Of a stretch of DNA of 64,000 bases, positions 49,588 through 58,264 are shown in pieces. This DNA comes from Pseudobdellovibrionaceae bacterium. Its GTDB lineage: Bacteria > Bdellovibrionota > Bdellovibrionia > Bdellovibrionales > Bdellovibrionaceae. The notes beneath the pieces were generated by a model. That model saw nothing but the letters and a program-made list of their open reading frames with translations, was not told where the DNA came from and searched no databases. The stretch covers positions 372,001-436,000 of the forward strand of contig JAHBUS010000001.1 in NCBI GenBank assembly GCA_019637955.1. The letters are read 5' to 3'. Both the position numbers and the translations under genes were made by a program. How positions within the stretch are numbered: position 1 is the stretch's first letter; each line of letters opens with the position of its first letter.

Positions 49588-50738
49588 CCTTTATCTTTTT
49601 CAACCTTTTGGTGAACTCCATCTTCTCGCTCGCGATCGGGCTGATGTTGGTGCAGTTCTTCATTTGGTTCTTCCGCGTGGGCACCACGCGCTGGAAGGTG
49701 TTTCTGCTATCGCTCCCGTTCTTAAAAATCGTCTACGATTTTGCCCGCGGCGTTCCGGAAAAATCGGTTTTATTTTCGGGCGTCGATCCCTTTAGTCTTC
49801 CGCCCAAACATCAGCTGCTCTCGATCGGCGCGGGGCTCGACGGCTGGACGCCCTACGTGAGCACCGTATTTTCGGTCAATGGTTTGGACGGCACTCGGTA
49901 CAACTCCAGCATTGGCGACTATCTTTTGATTTGGGTTCACCGCACGTTTGGCGAGAACATCCCGCTGATCATCGTGACCGGCGTGCTTTCGATCTCGCTC
50001 ACGCTGCTCGCGATTCGCTTGGTTCAGTACGTGCGCTTCGAACGGCAACGGCGCCTGGACCGCACCCTTCGCGCCGGTTCGAAAAGCCTCGCTCTCGGCC
50101 GTCGCCAAGTGGACGTGTACGTCTCCGACGCGTTTTCGGGAACACCTTTCACCGGCGGTCTTTTCAAGCCTTACATTTGCCTCCCCGCCGATGCGGTTCA
50201 AAAATTAACCTCACAAGAGCTCGAGGCCGTGATCGCGCACGAACTGGGTCACGTGCGGTACTATGATTTGCTCGTCACCGTTCTGATTCAAACCTTGGGA
50301 GACTTGTTCTGGTTTATTCCGGGCTACCGCTCTTTGAGCCGCAAGATCGACCGCCTCCGCGAGATCGTCGCCGACGGCTGGGCGGTCGCCTCGGGGGCGC
50401 ACGCGTCGTCTTTGGCCGCGGCCTTGCTCAAACTCAAAGAGATTCCCGACACCAGCCACCGCTTGGTCTTGTACTCGGCCTTCTTCCGCGAAAAATCACT
50501 CCTCAAAGAGCGGATCGAACGGCTCGTGGGCCGCACCGCCGAGAAGAGCCCTCGCTTTGGTTGGCAAAACCGTTGGATCCGCTACGCCTCGGCGGTGTTC
50601 ATCTCGATTGTCGTTCTGAACTCGGTCTTTGGCGGAAACTTCAAAGACGAAGCCCTCATGAAAACACCGGCGTGGGTGGACGGCTTGTTCGAAACCTCGT
50701 GCCTTTGCATCGGTCACAAATTTTACGCGCGCTCGTAG
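49584..50738 (+). CDS. BlaR1/M56-family membrane metallopeptidase without sensor domain
   Basis: 384 aa: N-terminal membrane segments, a cytoplasmic zinc-peptidase loop with LEAVIAHELGHVRYYD (HExxH) and a downstream REIVADGWAVASG third-ligand region, and a last membrane segment near residue 345. BlaR1 and MecR1 carry a C-terminal penicillin-binding sensor (about 585-600 aa in total); that domain is absent here. The signal must come by another route, perhaps one of the exported proteins encoded next. Expected job: cleave the BlaI-like repressor. Confidence 0.9.
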   Translation: MTFIFFNLLVNSIFSLAIGLMLVQFFIWFFRVGTTRWKVFLLSLPFLKIVYDFARGVPEKSVLFSGVDPFSLPPKHQLLSIGAGLDGWTPYVSTVFSVNGLDGTRYNSSIGDYLLIWVHRTFGENIPLIIVTGVLSISLTLLAIRLVQYVRFERQRRLDRTLRAGSKSLALGRRQVDVYVSDAFSGTPFTGGLFKPYICLPADAVQKLTSQELEAVIAHELGHVRYYDLLVTVLIQTLGDLFWFIPGYRSLSRKIDRLREIVADGWAVASGAHASSLAAALLKLKEIPDTSHRLVLYSAFFREKSLLKERIERLVGRTAEKSPRFGWQNRWIRYASAVFISIVVLNSVFGGNFKDEALMKTPAWVDGLFETSCLCIGHKFYARS

Positions 50739-50767
50739 TCAAACAGCGGCGTTTTTTTAACAACAAC

Positions 50768-50783
50768 TACTACAAATGTAGTA
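50768..50783. promoter_or_regulatory. BlaI-type operator 3
   Basis: TACTACA-AA-TGTAGTA, with perfect arms, 15 nt before the start codon of the exported 139-aa protein. The match to operators 1 and 2 puts that gene in the same regulon. Confidence 0.85.
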
Positions 50784-50798
50784 GAAAAGGAGAGAACC

Positions 50799-51218
50799 AT
50801 GAACACCATGAAAATGACTTTCGCCATCGCGGGCTTTTTACTGCTCGCCGCCACGGCCCAAGCCCAAGGGCGCACCGTGCGCGCCACCGAGCTGAGTGGC
50901 TCGATGTGGTCCGACCTCACCAAAGGTAAACTCAGCGATGTGGTGGTTGAATTCCGCCAAGGCGACGAGCTCCCTGTGACGTTCGAAGCCGAAGGCGACT
51001 TGATCGAAACGCGCCGGGCGTCGGTAAGCTACATCGGCGTAAAGAAAAACTTCTGGCTGCGCCTGAGCCAAAGGGACGTCGAGATCAGCTTTGACGGTGT
51101 GGCTTTCAAAAAATTGGGCGATGCTTTGAGCGGCAGTCTCGAGGCCGGTGCGGGCTCGGCGCAAAACGGCGGCGTGGCAGATGCGATCAACCTCATGTTC
51201 AAAGCGTACTTGAAATAA
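50799..51218 (+). CDS. 139-aa exported protein of the BlaI-like regulon
   Basis: Signal peptide (MTFAIAGFLLLAATAQAQG), then a mature domain of about 115 residues with alternating strands (DVVVEFRQGDELPVTFEAEGD, KKNFWLRLSQRDVEISFDG) and a short C-terminal helix. No named family recognised. Directly downstream of operator 3 with AAGGAGAGA as RBS, and 9 nt before the PDZ gene. It could be an effector or the ligand-sensing component missing from the BlaR1-like protein; that is a guess from context. Confidence 0.82.
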   Translation: MNTMKMTFAIAGFLLLAATAQAQGRTVRATELSGSMWSDLTKGKLSDVVVEFRQGDELPVTFEAEGDLIETRRASVSYIGVKKNFWLRLSQRDVEISFDGVAFKKLGDALSGSLEAGAGSAQNGGVADAINLMFKAYLK

Positions 51219-51227
51219 GGAGGCGAG

Positions 51228-51614
51228 ATGAAAGCTCTCCTGATTTTGTCTTTGTTGGCCGCTTCGTTCTTGGGAGGGCGCGTGCTCGCCCATGACATGA
51301 TGAAACTTGAAACCATCGTCGGCATTGGCGCCACTCTCAACAAGTTGGCGGACGGGAGCATTGAAGTCACCGGGTTGATTCCGGGCGCTCCGGCCGAGCG
51401 CGCGGGACTTGGCGTTGGTGATTTGATCACCGCTGTTCAGTCGGCACCGACGGCGCCGCTCATCGACACGCGTGCCTTGCCACTGGCCGACGTGGTCGGA
51501 CTGATTCGAGGACCCGAAGGCTCCACGGTCCTTCTCAAGATCGAGCGCGGCACCGACGCCCCGTTCACGCTCACGATCTTGCGAGAAAAATTTGAAATCG
51601 AAGACGAGATTTAA
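51228..51614 (+). CDS. Exported PDZ-domain protein
   Basis: 128 aa: signal peptide (LILSLLAASFLGGRVLAHD) followed by a single PDZ domain (TIVGIGATLNKLADGSIEV, PGAPAERAGLGVGDLITAV, VGLIRGPEGSTVLLKIERG) resembling the PDZ of C-terminal processing proteases but without a protease domain. RBS GGAGG lies 5 nt upstream. Co-transcribed with the 139-aa protein under operator 3. May bind C-termini of periplasmic proteins. Confidence 0.88.
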   Translation: MKALLILSLLAASFLGGRVLAHDMMKLETIVGIGATLNKLADGSIEVTGLIPGAPAERAGLGVGDLITAVQSAPTAPLIDTRALPLADVVGLIRGPEGSTVLLKIERGTDAPFTLTILREKFEIEDEI

Positions 51615-51620
51615 AGGCCG

Positions 51621-51650
51621 AAGGCCCGCTTCTATGAAGCGGGCCTTTTT
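51621..51650 (+). terminator. Rho-independent terminator after the PDZ gene
   Basis: Perfect 12-bp stem AAGGCCCGCTTC / GAAGCGGGCCTT with a TAT loop and a T-run. It lies 3 nt before the stop of the convergent L,D-transpeptidase gene and may work for both. Confidence 0.9.
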
Positions 51651-51652
51651 CC

Positions 51653-52171
51653 TTAACGGCGAAGCATGACGACCAAGGCGCCCACGGACGTACGTGCGTA
51701 CAAATCGGCGATGTCTTCATTCAGCATGCGCACGCAGCCGTACGACGCCGCGGTTCCGATCGAAGAGCGTCCGGCTTGAGTCGTTCCGTGAATGGCAAAC
51801 TGATCACGGTCCAACACCAGCGCGGCAAGGCCCATGGGATTGCGCGGATCTCCCGAGGCGATGTAATCCGGAATATCGGGATTGTCGCGGCGAACGACCG
51901 CTGGCGGCGCCCACGCGGGTTTCCAATGCTTGCTCTGAACACGGGCGTACCCTGTCCAGCGCTGACCTTCTTTGCCGGTGGCCACGGGGTAGCGGATCGA
52001 GCTCTCGCCCATCACGAAATAGAGGGCTTTTTCTTTCTCAAAAACCACGATGCTCCCGGCGGGATAGCCCGACACGGGAGTTTGGACCAAGCGCCCTTTG
52101 GCCTGAGCGCCGAGCGACGCTAAAATCACACCGATCACCAAAGCCATGGGCCGCATCATTTTGTCGATCAT
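51653..52171 (-). CDS. L,D-transpeptidase (YkuD family), exported
   Basis: Periplasmic cysteine transpeptidase that remodels peptidoglycan or attaches lipoproteins. 172 aa from the ATG at 52169-52171: signal peptide (MALVIGVILASLGAQAKG), then a YkuD domain with the catalytic HGTT...SYGCVRM motif (His about 135, Cys about 152). It lacks a LysM or other binding domain, so is minimal in size. The frame is open further upstream, but that extension has no signal peptide. Shares the terminator with the PDZ gene. Confidence 0.9.
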   Translation of the reverse strand: MIDKMMRPMALVIGVILASLGAQAKGRLVQTPVSGYPAGSIVVFEKEKALYFVMGESSIRYPVATGKEGQRWTGYARVQSKHWKPAWAPPAVVRRDNPDIPDYIASGDPRNPMGLAALVLDRDQFAIHGTTQAGRSSIGTAASYGCVRMLNEDIADLYARTSVGALVVMLRR

Positions 52172-52536
52172 CTGAACACTCTCCCAAATTTGTCGGCGAA
52201 AGCTCGCGCACTCTGCATTGGGGGGTGCCCGCGCTCCGCGAAATTGATTCCGCCCGAAAGCTTGCGAACCCGGTTCCAGGCGACTATTTACACGGCCGGA
52301 TGTCACCCACCGAGACAGTCCCATGACACCCATCGGAAGAAAGTCCGTGGTTTCGATCTCAAATCGTCGGCGGTCGTTCTCACCCCGCGGAAGGCCTTTT
52401 CTTTGAATTTCCCATTTGGACGTATCTAATCCGCTGGCGGCGTGGTCTACTGAACCCAGTTACATGTCCGTTCAAATAATTCATGAGATGGTCTTTTGTC
52501 TTCTGCGAATGGCTCCCTGCTTTTTTAGGAGGCAAA
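52172..52536. other. Divergent intergenic region between L,D-transpeptidase and RRM genes
   Basis: No gene supported. The plus-strand end is AT-richer and is probably the long 5' leader of the RRM gene, ending in TTTTTTAGGAGG. No clear -10/-35 pair stands out on either strand. A frame read upstream of the RRM start has no conserved sequence. Confidence 0.5.
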
Positions 52537-52842
52537 ATGGGTAACAAACTTTACGTCGGCAATCTTTCTTTCAGCGTTGATTCTGAGCAACTGTCACAAG
52601 TTTTCTCGGAATTCGGAACAGTCGCGTCTTCGAACGTGATCATGGACCGCGACAGCGGCCGCAGCAAAGGCTTCGGCTTCGTTGAAATGTCGGATGCGAG
52701 CGAAGCTCAAAACGCGATCGAAAAACTCAACGGTCAAGAGTTGAGCGGACGCGCGATGAACATCTCTGAAGCCAAACCGCAAGAGCGCCGTGATGGCGGC
52801 GGACGCGGCGGCGGTGGTGGTTTCGGTTCGCGCCGTTACTAA
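52537..52842 (+). CDS. RRM-domain RNA-binding protein
   Basis: 101 aa with one RNA recognition motif: RNP2 LYVGNLSF and RNP1 KGFGFVEM, followed by a Gly/Arg-rich tail (GGGRGGGGGFGSRRY). This resembles the bacterial and cyanobacterial RbpA-type glycine-rich RNA-binding proteins, often cold-induced. Start at MGNKLYVG with AGGAGG 5 nt upstream. A single-gene transcript with a long leader and its own terminator. RNA targets unknown. Confidence 0.92.
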   Translation: MGNKLYVGNLSFSVDSEQLSQVFSEFGTVASSNVIMDRDSGRSKGFGFVEMSDASEAQNAIEKLNGQELSGRAMNISEAKPQERRDGGGRGGGGGFGSRRY

Positions 52843-52871
52843 TCGACTTCGTTTTTTAGTTCGATCATGGG

Positions 52872-52904
52872 CAAGGCCGGCGAAATGCTGGCCTTGTTCT
52901 TTTT
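52872..52904 (+). terminator. Rho-independent terminator after the RRM gene
   Basis: CAAGGCCGGC / GCTGGCCTTG (one G-T pair) with a GAAAT loop, then TTCTTTTT. Confidence 0.85.
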
Positions 52905-52955
52905 GAAGGTTCTCGCAAATCGATGTCCACAACTCTTCACCGAAAGGACCTCAGC

Positions 52956-53432
52956 ATGCAGGCTCAGATCGTGTCTTTTAAATGTATCCTGAAGAACGCC
53001 ACCGGTCAGTTTATCAGCTCCTCTTTCAACCGCGACGTGCTCACCTCCACCAGCGAAGATGACCGCCCCTTAAAAGTTTTGGCGCAAACCCTTCAAGGCC
53101 TGAAGAAGGGCGAATCCCGGTCGATCCGCCTCACCGCCGCCGAGGCTTACGGATTTTACGATCCGCAAAAAGTGATTCTGTTCCCGCTCAAAAAAATTCC
53201 GGACTTTCAAAATGCCCGCTGCGGACAGATGGTGAATATCGTCTCCAAATCCGGCAAACGGCGCACCTACCGCATCTTGCAGATGCACGGAGATATGGTC
53301 TCGCTGGATGAAAACCATCCCTTGGCCGGCCAGGACCTGATTTTTGAAATCGAGGCCGTCGAAAAACGCGACGCCACCTCCGAAGAGATCGCGGACGCTC
53401 AAAACCTGGTCGCTCAACAGTGGGTGCATTGA
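52956..53432 (+). CDS. SlyD-like FKBP peptidyl-prolyl isomerase
   Basis: 158 aa without a signal peptide. GLKKGESRSIRLTAAEAYGFYDPQKV and DENHPLAGQDLIFEIEAVE, read in blocks, are SlyD-family hallmarks (the NHPLAG motif flanks the chaperone 'insert in flap'). The His-rich metal-binding tail of E. coli SlyD is missing. Some active-site aromatic residues of FKBPs are replaced, so chaperone activity may outweigh isomerase activity. ATG at 52956 preferred (AAAGGA 8 nt upstream). The stop overlaps the zinc-ribbon gene (TGATG). Confidence 0.83.
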   Translation: MQAQIVSFKCILKNATGQFISSSFNRDVLTSTSEDDRPLKVLAQTLQGLKKGESRSIRLTAAEAYGFYDPQKVILFPLKKIPDFQNARCGQMVNIVSKSGKRRTYRILQMHGDMVSLDENHPLAGQDLIFEIEAVEKRDATSEEIADAQNLVAQQWVH

Positions 53433-53635
53433 TGACGGCCAAAGTGCGATGCCGCAACATGAACCACGGCCGCAGCAACGTCTTGATCCGTCACTGCACG
53501 GATTGCGGCGAAACGCTCAACGCCACGGTTCGAAATTCTTGCAACGAGCAGCTCCACGCCGAGCGCCGCAAGCACCGAAATCTGTTTTGCCACGACTGCG
53601 GCAAAAGCCTCACGACCAGCACGCGCCCGAAATAA
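53432..53635 (+). CDS. Small double-CxxC zinc-ribbon protein
   Basis: 67 aa, basic, with two CxxC knuckles (HCTDCGETLN and FCHDCGKSL) separated by a His/Arg-rich stretch with a further Cys, arranged like a treble-clef or rubredoxin-type zinc ribbon. No named family recognised. Translationally coupled to the SlyD-like gene (TGATG). Too short to be an enzyme; nucleic-acid binding or an adaptor role is possible. Confidence 0.7.
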   Translation: MTAKVRCRNMNHGRSNVLIRHCTDCGETLNATVRNSCNEQLHAERRKHRNLFCHDCGKSLTTSTRPK

Positions 53636-53654
53636 GGGCGGCGTGACCTGCGTA

Positions 53655-54038
53655 TTATTTTTTCTTCGTCGGGCTCTTCGCTAGAGTCTTCGACTGACTT
53701 TTGGACTGATTAAATTTGACGGCGGCGCGAATCAGCGCCTTGAGCGCGCGGGCGTTGATCTTCTCGCCTTCGCGGATGTCGATCGCGCGCCGGGTGCTTC
53801 CCTCGAGGCTGGAATTGAAAAGCTTCGACGGATCTTTCAGCGACGCGCCTTTGGCGAAGGTCATCTTCACGACGCTCTTATAGGTCTCGCCCGTGCAGAT
53901 GATCCCGTCGTGCGACCACGTCGGGACTCCCCTCCACTTGAGCTCTTCGACCGCTTCGGGATCGGCCTCGGTGATGATCTCGCGGATCTTTTCGATCGTC
54001 TCGGCTCGCCAGTCGCGGGTGTTTTTGGTCTTCGTCAT
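53655..54038 (-). CDS. DUF1801-family protein
   Basis: 127 aa. EAVEELKWRGVPTWSHDGIICTGETYKSVVKMTFAKGASLKDPSKLFN, read in blocks, matches the DUF1801/YdhG domain, and the C-terminal REGEKINARALKALIRAAV is typical. A Lys-rich tail follows (SPTKKK). Start at the ATG giving MTKTKNTRDW; a longer frame runs into the region upstream of the four-helix-bundle gene without support. Biochemical role unknown. Confidence 0.85.
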   Translation of the reverse strand: MTKTKNTRDWRAETIEKIREIITEADPEAVEELKWRGVPTWSHDGIICTGETYKSVVKMTFAKGASLKDPSKLFNSSLEGSTRRAIDIREGEKINARALKALIRAAVKFNQSKSQSKTLAKSPTKKK

Positions 54039-54147
54039 GGGGAGAAGCCTAGTCCGATCCGTGAATTGCGACAAGTCCTGAGCCGATGAACTTTCGATGT
54101 TGAGCCGGAACCGAAATTGCGAGGTCTCGAGGTTCAAAGGAGCACCG

Positions 54148-54471
54148 ATGAAGACATTTAGAACTCTTGAGCTGTCAGTTCAGTTTTATGAAATGGTTGA
54201 GGCTGAGAACATCAAAGGACACTTGCGAGATCAGCTGTTAAGGGCGAGCTCATCAATCTCTTTGAACCTTTCAGAAGGAAATGCGAAGCGGACGACCGCC
54301 GAGAAGAAACGTTTCTATCAGATCGCCTATGCCTCCGCGCAAGAGTGTAAGACGATCTTGCAACTAGCGAAGGCCGAGGGCGAGATTCGAGACCTCGCGG
54401 ACAAACTGAATGCGTGGATTTACAATTTATTAAAATCGGAAATTACGGTGCGGAATTTCGGGGAGACCTGA
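54148..54471 (+). CDS. Four-helix-bundle protein of the 23S rRNA IVP / S23 family
   Basis: 107 aa all-helical protein. FRTLELSVQFYEMVEAENI, LRDQLLRASSSISLNLSEGNAKR, YQIAYASAQECKTILQLAK and LADKLNAWIYNLLKSE are the four helices of the family found as intervening-sequence proteins in 23S rRNA genes and related to the Avd protein of diversity-generating retroelements. No rRNA lies nearby. Codons such as TTA, AGA and TCA and a lower GC set it apart from its neighbours, suggesting recent arrival. AAAGGAG lies upstream. Palindrome copy 2 follows directly. Confidence 0.85.
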   Translation: MKTFRTLELSVQFYEMVEAENIKGHLRDQLLRASSSISLNLSEGNAKRTTAEKKRFYQIAYASAQECKTILQLAKAEGEIRDLADKLNAWIYNLLKSEITVRNFGET

Positions 54472-54483
54472 AGACCTGGGACT

Positions 54484-54533
54484 GGGATCCGGGTATACCG
54501 GTTAACTTGTATACCGGGATTCCGGTATTTTTT
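54484..54533. repeat. Dispersed palindrome, copy 2
   Basis: About 15 bp of imperfect stem (GGGATCCGGGTATAC against GTATACCGGGATTCC) around a CGGTTAACTT loop, followed by GGTATTTTTT. Read in reverse complement, it aligns with copy 1 at 44742-44789 over both arms. May terminate the four-helix-bundle transcript. Confidence 0.7.
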
Positions 54534-54536
54534 GAT

Positions 54537-54612
54537 TGGCGTCCCCAAGGGGATTCGAACCCCTGCATCCTCCGTGAAAGGGAGGTGTCCTAGGCCTCTA
54601 GACGATGGGGAC
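54537..54612 (-). tRNA. tRNA-Glu (anticodon TTC)
   Basis: Full cloverleaf on the minus strand: acceptor GTCCCC/GGGGAC, discriminator G, anticodon loop CTTTCAC, T-loop GGTTCGAATCC, encoded CCA. Close to the E. coli tRNA-Glu sequence. Confidence 0.96.
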
Positions 54613-54627
54613 CTTAGGAAAAAAATT

Positions 54628-54703
54628 TGGTGGCTCGCGATGGATTCGAACCATCGACCCCTTCATTAAAAGTGAAGTGCTCTACCAGCTGAGCTAGCGA
54701 ACC
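54628..54703 (-). tRNA. tRNA-Lys (anticodon TTT)
   Basis: Acceptor GGTTCGC/GCGAGCC with one G-T pair, D-arm TAGCTCAGCTGGTAGAGCA, anticodon loop CTTTTAA, T-loop GGTTCGAATCC, discriminator A and encoded CCA. It lies 15 nt upstream of tRNA-Glu in the same direction, so both are probably processed from one transcript. Confidence 0.96.
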
Positions 54704-54769
54704 ACGTATCTAACGAGATGGCCAATTTAATGATTTTCTAACACCAGTCAACGGCAATCTTTAGTTTGC

Positions 54770-56128
<1,359 letters not shown>

Positions 56129-56295
56129 TCAAAGCCCGAGGTGGGGTCAACCAAGAGAGCTTGAGCTCTGCCCAAGGACGTCACTTGTCATGGTCTCAGC
56201 CAGCCCCAGGGGTGCCTGCTCGCATTAAACCGCCGGCCGCCCTCCCCACCAATTGCAAGAAGCCTCTCGGACGCGCACATTGACGGGAGCTTTCC

Positions 56296-56760
56296 ATGCA
56301 AAGACGGGTGTTTTTAACGCAAATGTTGGCCGGAGCCGCGGTTCTGACCCAATCCCGTGCGTTTGGCGCCACGCTCACCTCGGCCTGCCGAAATGATTTG
56401 CAGGGGGCCGGTATCCTCGGAAGCTCGATGGGCTTTTTTGAGGTTCGTCACCAACATGAGTTCTTTATTCCCGTGAACGTTTTGGTTCAGCCCCCCGCTC
56501 AGGGCTATCAGGCCCGCTGCACCTCCCCGATTTCGGGCAAAAGCGATCTTGAAGGCCTCAGCCGCCGCACCGACGACAAAGGTGCGCCGCTCGATCTCAG
56601 CCAGCACGCCCACACCGTGACCTTACTGCAAGAGCAATTGGAGCTCCTCGCGCAAGGGCGCTTTCTCGCGGTCGACATGCCCAAGTTTGGGCATCAGTTT
56701 TACTTCGTGGCCGATGACGCCACCCTCGCCCGCATCCGCCAAGAGCGGTCACGGCGCTAA
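56296..56760 (+). CDS. 154-aa exported protein with Tat-like signal
   Basis: The N-terminus MQRRVFLTQMLAGAAVLTQSRAFGA has adjacent arginines followed by VFL, like a twin-arginine signal, and a cleavage site near AFGA. The mature part contains GFFEVRHQHEFFIPVNVLVQP and ends with FGHQFYFVADDATLARIRQERSRR (read in blocks). No family recognised. Two Cys residues (about 31 and 75) could form a disulfide or bind a cofactor. RBS GGGAG. It starts a run of small exported genes. Confidence 0.75.
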   Translation: MQRRVFLTQMLAGAAVLTQSRAFGATLTSACRNDLQGAGILGSSMGFFEVRHQHEFFIPVNVLVQPPAQGYQARCTSPISGKSDLEGLSRRTDDKGAPLDLSQHAHTVTLLQEQLELLAQGRFLAVDMPKFGHQFYFVADDATLARIRQERSRR

Positions 56761-56804
56761 ATCGAAATCAAAATTCTGAAAACAAAACACAAAGGAGATT
56801 TCAA

Positions 56805-57239
56805 ATGAACAAAATGATCCTCGCCGCTCTCGCCACGGTTTTCTCGATGAACTTCGCCCACGCCGGTAGCAGCGTCACGTCTTTGGCTTGCAGCTCAGAG
56901 TCGGGCCGCACCATCATCTCGGGAATCTTGCCCGGTCAAGGTGAGATGGACGTGAACCTCAACTTCTCGATCGGCACCGCGATGAACATCCTCTCGGATA
57001 ACAACGGCGCCAAAGCCGATGTGAACCTCAACGCCCGCGCACAAAAAGTTTCGATCTCGGTCAAAAATGCGAGCATGTCGATCAACATCCAATCGATCGA
57101 TGGCGCGACCAAATTGTCGCACTCGTCGAATGGCACCAAGGGCGAATTCCGCGCTCTCGTGACCGGCACTCACCCCGCCACGGGCGAAGCGATTCCCCAG
57201 GCGATCGAAGTGCGCTGCCACGTTTCTGACGAAATCTAA
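56805..57239 (+). CDS. 144-aa exported beta-rich protein
   Basis: Signal peptide (MILAALATVFSMNFAHAGSS), then a Ser/Asn/Thr-rich mature part with repeated strand patterns (MDVNLNFSIGTAM, ADVNLNARAQKVSISVKNASMSINI) and two Cys residues near the ends (LACSSES, VRCHVSD) likely forming a disulfide. AAAGGAG lies 8 nt upstream. Followed by a terminator. No named family recognised; periplasmic or outer-surface location. Confidence 0.78.
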   Translation: MNKMILAALATVFSMNFAHAGSSVTSLACSSESGRTIISGILPGQGEMDVNLNFSIGTAMNILSDNNGAKADVNLNARAQKVSISVKNASMSINIQSIDGATKLSHSSNGTKGEFRALVTGTHPATGEAIPQAIEVRCHVSDEI

Positions 57240-57267
57240 TTTTCGACATCTTTTTGTCGATTCTCAG

Positions 57268-57296
57268 AGGCCGGTGCCCTTAGGACCGGCCTTTTT
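57268..57296 (+). terminator. Rho-independent terminator
   Basis: AGGCCGGT / ACCGGCCT with a 9-nt loop, then TTTT. About 28 nt after the stop of the 144-aa exported protein. Confidence 0.85.
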
Positions 57297-57388
57297 CTTT
57301 TTGGCGTGTCGCCGCGCGGGATTGATCCCGAAATCCGTTGAAGCCCTCCGTGAAGTTTGCCAGCCTCAAAGGCAAAAGGAAGGTCTTC

Positions 57389-57781
57389 ATGATCGCAAAA
57401 TCTTTGATTCTGGCCGCCGCTCTCGCGCTTTCGCCTTCGGCTTTTGCCGAAGAGCCGATCCGCATCGAAGTGGGCCGTTCTTACGAAAAATACTCCAACG
57501 AAGAGCTGCGCCGCCGTGTTTGGCAACTCGAGCGCGCCGTCGAACAGCTGCAGCGCCAGGTCTTTGAATTGGCCGTACGGCCCGGCTCACCGCCTTCGAA
57601 CACCGTGATGCCGCCGGTGACCGGCGCGATGTGGACCTGCCAAATGCAGTCGTTCGGAAAAACGCATGTGTCTTCGGGCGTGACCAAGGCCAGCGCGCTC
57701 GCGCAGGTCTTAAAAAAATGCAGCGATGCCACCAACGCGATTCACTGCAAAGAAAGCGATGTGAAATGTGACAACGAATAA
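57389..57781 (+). CDS. 130-aa exported protein with coiled-coil segment
   Basis: Signal peptide (IAKSLILAAALALSPSAFAEE), a short heptad-repeat helix (YSNEELRRRVWQLERAVEQLQRQVFELAV in blocks), and a C-terminal Cys-containing domain (MWTCQMQSFGKTHVSSGVTKASALAQVLKKCS in blocks) of the kind seen in small periplasmic proteins. Start at the ATG with GGAAGG upstream; a longer frame from 57338 would add a basic extension before the signal peptide. No named family recognised. Confidence 0.75.
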   Translation: MIAKSLILAAALALSPSAFAEEPIRIEVGRSYEKYSNEELRRRVWQLERAVEQLQRQVFELAVRPGSPPSNTVMPPVTGAMWTCQMQSFGKTHVSSGVTKASALAQVLKKCSDATNAIHCKESDVKCDNE

Positions 57782-58262
57782 CAAAATGAAGTTCAACGAA
57801 AAAACCGATCTGATCTTGGAGCGCACGCTCGACGTGCCTCGATCCGCCGTGTGGGAGGCTTGGACCACGCCCACGTCGATGACCCATTGGTTCTGCCCCA
57901 AACCTTGGACGGCACCTACGGTCGAAATCGATCTGCGTCCCGGCGGAAAGTTCCGCACCGTCATGCGCTCACCCGAGGGCCAAGAGCACGACAACACCGG
58001 CTGCTTCTTGCACATCGAGAAAGGCACGCGCCTGGTTTGGACCGACATGCTCACGGAGGATTTTCACCCGGCGGCTTCCGGCGGATTCATGACCGCCGCG
58101 CTCGTGCTTGAAGACGCGCCTGGCGGCGGCACCAAGTACACGGCGTACGCGTTTCACCGCACGCCCGAAGACAAAGCCACGCACGAAAAAATGGGATTCA
58201 AAGAAGGATGGGGCACGGTCGTCGACCAACTCGTCGCCCACATCAAGAGCGGCAAACGCTAA
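57768..58262 (+). CDS. AHSA1/SRPBCC-family protein
   Basis: About 164 aa START-like ligand-binding fold of the AHSA1 group: LILERTLDVPRSAVWEAWTTPTSMTHWFCP at the N-terminus, VEIDLRPGGKFRTVMRSPEG in the middle and KMGFKEGWGTVVDQLVAHI at the end (read in blocks). Ligand unknown; relatives include Hsp90-activator-like and stress proteins. The GTG at 57768 overlaps the previous gene by 14 nt; an ATG at 57786 is an alternative. Neither has a strong RBS. Confidence 0.85.
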   Translation: MTTNNKMKFNEKTDLILERTLDVPRSAVWEAWTTPTSMTHWFCPKPWTAPTVEIDLRPGGKFRTVMRSPEGQEHDNTGCFLHIEKGTRLVWTDMLTEDFHPAASGGFMTAALVLEDAPGGGTKYTAYAFHRTPEDKATHEKMGFKEGWGTVVDQLVAHIKSGKR

Positions 58263-58264
58263 CG

